17,097 bases of DNA from an uncultured Eubacteriales bacterium. Lineage in GTDB: Bacteria > Bacillota > Clostridia > Oscillospirales > Acutalibacteraceae. The DNA lies in assembly GCA_910584745.1 (NCBI GenBank), contig CAJUDG010000020.1, forward strand, positions 1 through 17,097, read 5' to 3'. Under the pieces are notes generated by a model. The model searched no databases, was not told the origin of the DNA, and saw nothing but the letters and a program-made list of their open reading frames with translations. Numbering within the stretch: the stretch's first letter is position 1; every line of letters begins with the position of its first letter. Below, piece by piece: positions 1-4,770 of the stretch. Both the position numbers and the translations under genes were made by a program.

Positions 1-1
1 C

Positions 2-100
2 AATTACAATTATTGGCTGGAGCTTGAACTGACCCGGGTCTCTGATGGATTGGTCTGTGAGGCCTGGGCGGGGAGTGTTATTTATAGGCTGCCGGAATAA
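2..100 (+). CDS. C-terminal end of an unidentified protein (partial)
   Basis: An open frame enters from the left edge and runs 32 codons to a TAA at 98-100. The visible peptide begins NYNYWLELELTRV and ends GSVIYRLPE. It contains no motif I recognise. Its stop overlaps an ATG at 100 (TAATG), and the Rep gene starts 26 bases further on, so it probably belongs to the same transcription unit as Rep. In many prophages the genes just before such a Rep are small early or replication accessory proteins, but nothing here shows the function. The start lies outside the window. Confidence 0.55.
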   Translation, partial: NYNYWLELELTRVSDGLVCEAWAGSVIYRLPE

Positions 101-126
101 TGCAAAACTTGAAAGAGGACGATAGC

Positions 127-840
127 ATGGTGCGGGTTAAGCAAAGAATATTCTCTGGGGCGGTCTGTGAGCAGATGGTCTATACCATGAAGGGGAGTAC
201 GGCGCGAATTCCAAGGGCGAGAGTGAGATTCAAGACCGAGGAGGAAAGGCGTATACATAGGGAGAAAATGTCCAGACTGCACCACGCAAGGCTTGTCAAT
301 GAAAACTTTGATGAGAGGTCCCTTTACGGCACTTTTACCATGGACAACGAGCACGAAGTCCATACCTTTGGAGAAGCCCGGCGGGTGAGAGATAACTTTG
401 TGAGAAGTCTAAGAAGGGAGTGTCCGGAGGCCAGAATAATCATCTATATGGGCCGGGGCAAGAGCACGGACAGGATTCACTTTCATATGCTTTCGGCAGG
501 AGTGAGTGAGGAGGTTATAAGGGCCAAGTGGACATCAGGAACTGTCATAAGGCTCAAGAGAATGAGAAAGAGGAATTTCTATGAGGGGGTCGATCACGGA
601 AGGGACTACACAGGTCTTGCCAATTATCTTTTTGACCACTGGACCCCGGAGCAGGGTGAACGGACCCACAGATGGAAAGCCACAAAGAATCTCAGACAGC
701 CCCAGAGGGAAAGGCCCGCATTGGCCCTGAGAAGTTATTCTGTAGAGAAGCCGCCAAGAGCCCCTAAGGGGTATACCTTGGTGGAGAGCCAGCGCACCGA
801 GTTCGGCTATCTTTACTTTAAATATGTAATGCGCTGTTGA
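127..840 (+). CDS. HUH-type rolling-circle replication-associated protein (ORF2/G2P-like Rep)
   Basis: A 237-residue protein resembling the replication-associated ORF2/G2P family, whose members nick and religate one DNA strand through a tyrosine to start rolling-circle synthesis. Visible motifs: a strand-like segment YGTFTMDN (about 68-74), the metal-binding HUH motif as HFH (118-120, in DRIHFHML), and a late tyrosine region with Y161 and ANYLFDHW (Y167 is the likelier nucleophile). The WK-x-T-KNLRQP segment (about 183-192) matches the basic tail of this family. I chose the ATG at 127 because AGAGGA lies 7 bases upstream; an in-frame ATG at 100 would add nine residues and overlaps the previous stop, but lacks a good ribosome site. 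The gene sits just upstream of late regulation and packaging genes. The role in this phage (replication start or another nicking job) is inferred. Confidence 0.72.
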   Translation: MVRVKQRIFSGAVCEQMVYTMKGSTARIPRARVRFKTEEERRIHREKMSRLHHARLVNENFDERSLYGTFTMDNEHEVHTFGEARRVRDNFVRSLRRECPEARIIIYMGRGKSTDRIHFHMLSAGVSEEVIRAKWTSGTVIRLKRMRKRNFYEGVDHGRDYTGLANYLFDHWTPEQGERTHRWKATKNLRQPQRERPALALRSYSVEKPPRAPKGYTLVESQRTEFGYLYFKYVMRC

Positions 841-940
841 GCCCCTGCGTTTCTATTACATTGTATAGGGGAGCTTTCCCCGGAGTTTGTCCCGGTGAAA
901 GCATGATAAGCCTTGTAAATGTGTAAGTTTTTGGGACCTC

Positions 941-961
941 AAAAAAGCCTTATGCTTTTTT
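941..961 (+). terminator. A/T-flanked hairpin, terminator or attenuator before the late regulator
   Basis: AAAAAAGC (941-948) pairs perfectly with GCTTTTTT (954-961) around the loop CTTAT, and the T run forms the 3' arm and tail. It lies three bases before the ribosome site of the gene at 982. Only two pairs are G-C, so it would be a weak terminator. The upstream leader (841-940) holds two mutually exclusive 5-bp stems: CCCCT 842-846 with AGGGG 867-871, or GGGGA 868-872 with TCCCC 877-881. This is compatible with attenuation, but that is inference. I see no gene in 841-981. Confidence 0.4.
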
Positions 962-981
962 ACGAAAGGAGCCGGGAAATC

Positions 982-1278
982 ATGGGCAGAAATTTTGACA
1001 AGCAAGACCTGGGAAAATATCCTGAGATATGCCGGGAGGTGAAAGCCCTGAAAAAAGAGGTGCGTGAGCTTACCCTTAAATGCTCCCAGAAGGAGGCCGA
1101 GAAAAGAGCCATAGAAAAATTTGTCAGTGAAATTTCCGACGAAAATCTCCGGCGCATTGCGGCCTTAAGGGCGCTGCAAGGGTTGACCTGGGCGCAGGTG
1201 GCCGCGAAGATGGGGTATAAGTTCTCGGAGGATTCGGTGAGAAAAAGGTACGAGAAAATCTTTGGAGAAAAAGCGTGA
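982..1278 (+). CDS. Small sigma-region-4-like / ArpU-type phage transcription regulator
   Basis: A 98-residue protein. Residues about 15-50 are charged and heptad-like (KALKKEVRELTLK), suggesting a coiled coil. Residues about 55-95 form a helix-turn-helix like region 4 of sigma-70 factors: LRRIAALRALQGLTWAQVAAKMG followed across the turn by SEDSVRKRYEKIF. Proteins of this build (DUF1492/ArpU-like) commonly sit just before the HNH and terminase genes of clostridial and enterococcal phages and are thought to switch on late genes. The ATG at 982 is preferred because GAAAGGAG ends 10 bases upstream; the frame stays open further upstream (to a possible start at 919), but that stretch overlaps the hairpin at 941-961. 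The family assignment is by pattern; direct activation of the downstream late operon is inferred. Confidence 0.65.
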   Translation: MGRNFDKQDLGKYPEICREVKALKKEVRELTLKCSQKEAEKRAIEKFVSEISDENLRRIAALRALQGLTWAQVAAKMGYKFSEDSVRKRYEKIFGEKA

Positions 1279-1283
1279 ATTAT

Positions 1284-1330
1284 CCCCGGAAATTTTTTGC
1301 GGAAAAATTTTTTCGCAAAAAACTTCGGGG
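1284..1330. repeat. Long AT-rich palindrome between regulator and HNH gene
   Basis: The 30 bases at 1293-1322 are a near-perfect palindrome: T6-GCGG-A5 pairs with T6-CGC-A6 with only one G-T wobble (1302/1313). CCCCG at 1284-1288 and CGGGG at 1326-1330 extend it after a small imperfect internal loop. It could be a cruciform, an RNA stem protecting or processing the late transcript, or a protein-binding/nicking site for the nearby Rep. The rest of 1279-1463 is AT-rich and holds no convincing separate gene, although the HNH frame is open through it. Confidence 0.7.
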
Positions 1331-1463
1331 GAAAGATTCTAAAATAAAAAATTGTGAAAAAAGGCGGGAAATTTTGTGGTTTTCCGCTTTTGGGGCTCTT
1401 TCTGGGGTAAAATGGACGCAAAGAAGCCGGGAGGCAGAGTGCGGGGATATTTCGGAGGGGGAT

Positions 1464-1811
1464 ATGGAGCCGGAAAAGATAGCGGAACTGGTGGAGCGGG
1501 GAGAGGAGCATCTGTTCTACGTCTCGGGGGCCTGGCAGAGGAAACGGCTGGAGGTGCTGGAGGCGGACAGGTGGGAATGTCAGGTGCACAGGGAGCGGGG
1601 GCGGTACCGGCGGGCGGAGCTGGTGCACCATGTGATTCACCTTCGAGACAGGCCGGAGCTGGGGCTGGAGGATTTTTATGTGGATGAGGAAGGAGTGAAG
1701 CACCGGCAGCTGGTGAGCGTTTGCAGAAAGTGCCATGAGACGGTGTGTCATCCTGAGAGGATGAGGAAAGTTGGCAGAGAGGGGTTAGTGCTGGAGGAGC
1801 GGTGGGACTGA
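1464..1811 (+). CDS. HNH endonuclease, packaging-associated
   Basis: A 115-residue HNH nuclease. The core shows WECQVH (C39, H42), the metal-finger strand ELVHHVIHL with the likely general base H56, and SVCRKCHETVCH (C87, C90, H91, H96). C39/H42/C87/C90 form a plausible zinc site in which H42 replaces the more usual second cysteine. HNH proteins directly upstream of terminase genes are known to work with the terminase in cutting cos-type phage DNA. I chose the ATG at 1464 because GGAGG lies 5 bases upstream and the length fits the family. A GTG at 1275, with GGAG 7 bases upstream and overlapping the previous stop, would add 63 basic residues (total 178) and cannot be excluded. It is followed by a gap of 112 bases before the small terminase gene. 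Confidence 0.82.
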   Translation: MEPEKIAELVERGEEHLFYVSGAWQRKRLEVLEADRWECQVHRERGRYRRAELVHHVIHLRDRPELGLEDFYVDEEGVKHRQLVSVCRKCHETVCHPERMRKVGREGLVLEERWD

Positions 1812-1923
1812 GAAAGCCCCCCGGCGAGAAAAACGAGGGAAATGGTTTTTTGGCTTACTCGGGGGTGCTCACGACAAAACTGGCGGGCTTACGCGCGCGC
1901 AGGAATTTCGGGGAGGGTGGAAG
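1812..1923 (+). other. Non-coding gap before small terminase, candidate cos/packaging region
   Basis: No gene is apparent here. The stretch contains a purine-rich leader, an imperfect inverted repeat (CCCCCC.. at about 1818 against CTCGGGGG ending near 1865), an alternating CGCGCGCG tract at 1892-1899 and the small-terminase ribosome site GGGAGG at 1911-1916. In HK97-type phages with an HNH protein and a P27 small terminase, cos commonly lies in this interval. The location is inferred; no overhang can be read from the sequence. Confidence 0.3.
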
Positions 1924-2247
1924 ATGGACAGGAGGACGAAGATGCGGTATAACCAGCTGAGAGGGGCGCTGATAGGGAATCTGGAGGCGCGGGGCTTGGT
2001 TGAGGATGTGTATAGGGACAAAGTAGAGGAGTATATGGACTTATGGGTAAGGCGGCAGGAGCTGGAGAGGGACCTGACCGAGAGAGGGACCCAGGTGATG
2101 GACGAAAAGAGGGGGATGATGGTGGAGAATCGGTCAATGTCGCTGGAGGTGCAGGTGTCAAAGCAAATGCTGGCGATTTTCGCGGCGCTGGGCTTTAAAG
2201 ACATCTCAGCAAACGCCGTACCAATGGACGGAGGGGACGAGCTTTGA
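1924..2247 (+). CDS. terS: Phage terminase small subunit, P27 family
   Basis: A 107-residue, charged, mainly helical protein matching the P27/Terminase_4 family, which recognises phage DNA and hands it to the large subunit at the start of packaging. Family features: YNQLRGALIGNLEARGLV near the N-terminus (residues about 8-25), a central helix EEYMDLWVRRQELERDL, the conserved turn TQVMDEKRGMMVENRS and a C-terminal helix SKQMLAIFAALGFK. GGGAGGG lies just upstream of the ATG. Unusually the large subunit is not next: four structural genes, a zinc-ribbon gene and a promoter separate the two, about 2.5 kb. Confidence 0.82.
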   Translation: MDRRTKMRYNQLRGALIGNLEARGLVEDVYRDKVEEYMDLWVRRQELERDLTERGTQVMDEKRGMMVENRSMSLEVQVSKQMLAIFAALGFKDISANAVPMDGGDEL

Positions 2248-2283
2248 GGAAGCCGCCTGACGAAAAATAGGGAGGGTATAGGA

Positions 2284-2508
2284 GTGAAGGTGTTGTTACA
2301 CGGAAGGAATAGAGATGGGCAGTGGGGAAATAGGACGAGAAGATTCAGGTGCGGGGACTGCGGGTGTCTGTTTGATGCGGATAAAGGGGAATATAGCATA
2401 GGCTCTCAGTACAATGAACTGATATATACGTGCAAATGCCCGGACTGTGGAGCTGTGGCAGCTGAATTTGACGCACAAGCCCAGAAGAACAAGCCCAGAA
2501 TGATTTAA
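2284..2508 (+). CDS. Small zinc-ribbon protein of unknown role
   Basis: A 74-residue protein read from a GTG with GGGAGGG 7 bases upstream. Cysteine pairs C23-x2-C26 and C52-x2-C55 (with further C28 and C50) make a four-cysteine zinc ribbon; between them is a tyrosine-rich loop (EYSIGSQYNELIYTC). The N-terminus is basic (HGRNRDGQWGNRTRRF), which could favour nucleic-acid binding. Small zinc ribbons occur among phage packaging genes and as transcription accessory proteins. The position directly after the small terminase hints at a packaging or late-regulation role, but the function is unknown. Confidence 0.6.
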   Translation: MKVLLHGRNRDGQWGNRTRRFRCGDCGCLFDADKGEYSIGSQYNELIYTCKCPDCGAVAAEFDAQAQKNKPRMI

Positions 2509-2555
2509 ACAAAACGAGCAAGGAAAATTGAGTAAATAACCGGGGAGGTATACTG

Positions 2556-3182
2556 ATGTTCCGTTTATCCGCAGACAGGACATATCTCAGGGTGGAGGAC
2601 CGCGAACCCCTAACCAGCGGCTCCGTAAACGTCAACCGTGCCGCCTTTACCTTCTCCGCCGACTGGACCAGCCTGACAAAAACCGCCGTATTCCGCGCCG
2701 GTAAAGAATCCCGGGAGCTCCTTCTGCCCGACACCCTTGACTGCGCCATCCCCTGGGAGGTGCTTAAGAAACCGGGGGAACAGCTCTACGCCGGGGTGTA
2801 CGGTACAAGGGGCGGGGAGCTGGTGCTGCCCACGGTGTGGGCCCATCTGGGCACGGTGCTGGAGGGCGCAGCGCCCGGGGAGAACGCCCGGCCCCCTACG
2901 CCGGACCTCTGGGAACAGGAGCTGGAGAAGAAGGGGGACGGCCTTGATTATGACGGCCTGGCCCTTTCCCTGACCTCTGGGGGCAGGCCCATATCTTCCG
3001 TGGATATTGCGGCGGGTCCCGGCGGCCCGGCCTACAAATTCGGCCACGGCCTAAAGCAGGAGGGCCTGACCGTGTCCGTGAACTCCGTGGATGACTTCCG
3101 GGGAGACAATACCCTGCCCATGACGGCGGCGGGGGTGCAGGCCACTGTGGGCAATATAGAAGCGTTACTTGAGACCATATAA
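2556..3182 (+). CDS. Baseplate/tail-fibre protein (BppU-like N-terminus)
   Basis: A 208-residue protein. The first about 90 residues are beta-rich, with FTFSADWTSLTKTAVFR, CAIPWEVLKKPGEQLYAGVYG and LVLPTVWAHLGTVLEG, matching the N-terminal sandwich seen in upper-baseplate proteins of Firmicute phages. A proline-rich linker, PTPDLWEQ, follows (typical PTPDxYEQ linker). The C-terminus, KQEGLTVSVNSVDDFRGDNTLPMTAAGVQATVGNIEALLETI in broken form, resembles the fibre end module ending VGNI-x-ALL-x-TI. It likely anchors or forms part of the host-binding apparatus. GGGGAGG lies 7 bases before the ATG. Its stop overlaps the ribosome site of the next gene, so the two are translationally coupled. Coding-strand composition is C-rich, unlike the G-rich neighbours. 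Confidence 0.6.
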   Translation: MFRLSADRTYLRVEDREPLTSGSVNVNRAAFTFSADWTSLTKTAVFRAGKESRELLLPDTLDCAIPWEVLKKPGEQLYAGVYGTRGGELVLPTVWAHLGTVLEGAAPGENARPPTPDLWEQELEKKGDGLDYDGLALSLTSGGRPISSVDIAAGPGGPAYKFGHGLKQEGLTVSVNSVDDFRGDNTLPMTAAGVQATVGNIEALLETI

Positions 3183-3194
3183 GGAGGTAAAAAG

Positions 3195-3773
3195 ATGAGC
3201 GTAGCAACACAGATAAGCCGTATACAGACGGACCGCAACACCATCCGGGCAAAGCTGGTGGAGCTGGGCATGGCACAGAATACCGACGACCTGGACAAGC
3301 TCGCGATGGCCGTGGAGGGCATAGAGAACCGTGGAGCGGTGTCCGCTACGGTGCAGGAGGGGGACACATACACCATCCCCAGGGGGTATCATAACGGCAG
3401 CGGGACTGTCTCGGGGGCGGCTGGCGAGCAGAATTACAATCTTCAGTCAAAGACTGTGACCCCCACAAAGAAGCAGCAGAATGTCACCCCGGACAGCGGC
3501 TTTTACGGCCTGTCCGATGTGACCGTAGGGGCCATCCCCGAGGTGTACCAGGATGTGAGCAACGTTACCGCCGGGGCCGCGGACGTGCTGACCGGCAAGG
3601 TCATAGTCGACGCAACCGGCAAGGCGGTGGCGGGGACCATGCCCAATAACGGCGCCACTTCCCTGACCATAGACGGCCTTACCGCGACCTCTGTGGCCAT
3701 CCCGGCGGGCTATTCCAGCGGGGGCTCAGTGTCCCTTACCGGGGACATTGAGGAAGCCCTGGCCGCTATCTGA
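3195..3773 (+). CDS. Short tail-fibre / adhesin-type protein
   Basis: A 192-residue protein. The N-terminus (1-45: ISRIQTDRNTIRAKL, LDKLAMAVEGI) is helical and shares its layout with the next gene's N-terminus. After it comes a beta-rich body: a segment ending YHNGSGTVSGAAG, the fibre repeat KTVTPTKKQQNVTP-DSGFYGLSDVTVGAIP (about 76-115), a second repeat unit LTGKVIVDATGKAVAGTMPNNG, and a short TATSVAIPAGYSSGGSVSL module. Such modules are common in Clostridia phage fibres that display receptor-binding tips. AAGGAGG lies at 3180-3187, overlapping the upstream stop. The role as a fibre is a family-level call; the receptor is unknown. Confidence 0.65.
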   Translation: MSVATQISRIQTDRNTIRAKLVELGMAQNTDDLDKLAMAVEGIENRGAVSATVQEGDTYTIPRGYHNGSGTVSGAAGEQNYNLQSKTVTPTKKQQNVTPDSGFYGLSDVTVGAIPEVYQDVSNVTAGAADVLTGKVIVDATGKAVAGTMPNNGATSLTIDGLTATSVAIPAGYSSGGSVSLTGDIEEALAAI

Positions 3774-3780
3774 GGTGGGT

Positions 3781-4410
3781 ATGAGCATAGAATCTGAAAT
3801 TTTGCGGATACAGAAAAACATTGCCGACACGTACGCCGTGGTGGCAGAGAAGGGCGGCAGCGTCCCCCTAGCTCCCATCAGCGCCAACCTCGCCGGGGCA
3901 GTGCGCAGTATTCCCGCAAGCGGCGGCGTGGACAACAATCCCGTGGGCACGGTCATCAGCTTTATGGGCAAGACCGCCCCTTCGGGATATCTTATCTGCG
4001 ATGGAACTGTGCGGAATATCAGCGCTTACCCGGCGCTGGCCCAGCACTTTAAGACGCAGTTCGGGAGTATGAACTATTTTGGCGGGAATGGGACCACTAC
4101 CTTTGCCGTGCCGGATATGAGAAACCTGTTTTTGCGGGGGTATCATGGAGCGGCCACGGCGCTGTCGGGCGAGGTGGGGAAGAAGCAAGAGGGGACAAAT
4201 TTTCCATGGAGAGAGGTGACCAGAGACAGCGCCAACTTTCCTAACTACAATTCTTTGCAGGAACCGAGTAATTTTGACAGCAGAACCGCTAACCGAAGTT
4301 CAGGAACATACTATACAGATCTACGGGATGATAGTTATTATTTCAGCTATTCTGGTTTTACCGCCCGCCCCGTCAACATGGCCGTGCTTTTCTGCATTAG
4401 GGCAGAATGA
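3781..4410 (+). CDS. Tail fibre protein with phage collar domain
   Basis: A 209-residue protein. The N-terminal 45 residues repeat the IxRIQ...LAxAVxxI layout of the preceding fibre. Then follows a phage tail collar domain: GTVISFMGKTAPSGYLICDG (about 57-76), LAQHFKTQFG, TTFAVPDMRNLFLRGYHG, and the closing RPVNMAVLFCIRAE. Between these ends lies a region rich in N, S, Y, D and R (about 150-195) whose DNA is AT-rich (35-42% G+C in the blocks 4261-4360, against 50% at 3961-4020). That is the likely receptor-binding tip. I chose ATG 3781 because GAGGTGGG overlaps the previous stop right upstream; an earlier frame start at 3748 lies inside the previous gene. Confidence 0.78.
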   Translation: MSIESEILRIQKNIADTYAVVAEKGGSVPLAPISANLAGAVRSIPASGGVDNNPVGTVISFMGKTAPSGYLICDGTVRNISAYPALAQHFKTQFGSMNYFGGNGTTTFAVPDMRNLFLRGYHGAATALSGEVGKKQEGTNFPWREVTRDSANFPNYNSLQEPSNFDSRTANRSSGTYYTDLRDDSYYFSYSGFTARPVNMAVLFCIRAE

Positions 4411-4431
4411 ATAAATTTTTGGAGGTTTTTT

Positions 4432-4692
4432 ATGAAAATCAACTGGAAGGTACGTATCAGGAACAAAGCTTTTTGGCTGGCGATGGTCCCCGCAGCGTTG
4501 CTGCTGGTGCAGGCCGGGGCGGCGGTGTTCGGCTACACCCTGGACTTCGGGGAACTGGGGAACAGGCTCATTTCATTTGTCAACGCCGCCTTTGCCGTGA
4601 TGGCTCTCCTGGGCATTGTCAACGACCCCACTACCGCGGGGGTGAAGGACAGCGCCCGGGCGCTTACATATAAGTGGCCGAAGGAGGGGTAA
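4432..4692 (+). CDS. Phage holin, phi LC3 family
   Basis: An 86-residue membrane protein. Two hydrophobic segments are visible, about 14-38 (AFWLAMVPAALLLVQAGAAV) and 46-63 (LISFVNAAFAVMALLGIV), followed by the family signature NDPTTAG-x-KDSARALTYKWP at the C-terminus. Holins of this family open the inner membrane at lysis and let an endolysin reach the wall. GGAGG is 6 bases upstream of the ATG. No endolysin follows: the next gene is the large terminase, so the lysis pair is split or the lysin lies elsewhere. A second frame through 4407-4673 is an overlapping shadow. Confidence 0.88.
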   Translation: MKINWKVRIRNKAFWLAMVPAALLLVQAGAAVFGYTLDFGELGNRLISFVNAAFAVMALLGIVNDPTTAGVKDSARALTYKWPKEG

Positions 4693-4700
4693 GCGGTGAT

Positions 4701-4735
4701 GGTTACTTTTTAGAATATCTTGCTATAATCAACGG
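4701..4735 (+). promoter_or_regulatory. Extended -10 promoter upstream of the large terminase
   Basis: TGCTATAAT at 4721-4729 is a consensus extended -10 (TGnTATAAT). No good -35 is present at 16-18 bases (GGTTAC or similar), as is acceptable for extended -10 promoters. It lies in the only gap of more than 40 bases between holin and large terminase, so terL and the genes after it may have their own start of transcription. Confidence 0.45.
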
Positions 4736-4770
4736 CCCCATGTGGTCATAAAGGTGAGGTGAAAATAAGG

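Noticed and set aside
1340..1413. TAAAAT boxes (1340-1345, 1408-1413) as promoters for the HNH gene
   Set aside because: No acceptable -35 at 16-18 bases; these boxes are expected by chance in this AT-rich stretch.
1376..1687. 103-codon glycine-rich frame over the HNH gene
   Set aside because: The HNH frame has the metal-binding motif; this one is a frame shadow of G-rich codons.
960..1751. 263-codon open frame on the minus strand
   Set aside because: It lies opposite the regulator and HNH genes, has no ribosome site, and its protein is proline/phenylalanine-rich with no family motif.
4200..4410. Diversity-generating retroelement target repeat in the collar fibre
   Set aside because: Composition is suggestive but no template repeat or reverse transcriptase is in the window; reported only as a possibility.
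4407..4673. 88-codon frame overlapping the holin
   Set aside because: Glycine/arginine-rich shadow; the overlapping frame at 4432 has a ribosome site and the holin signature.
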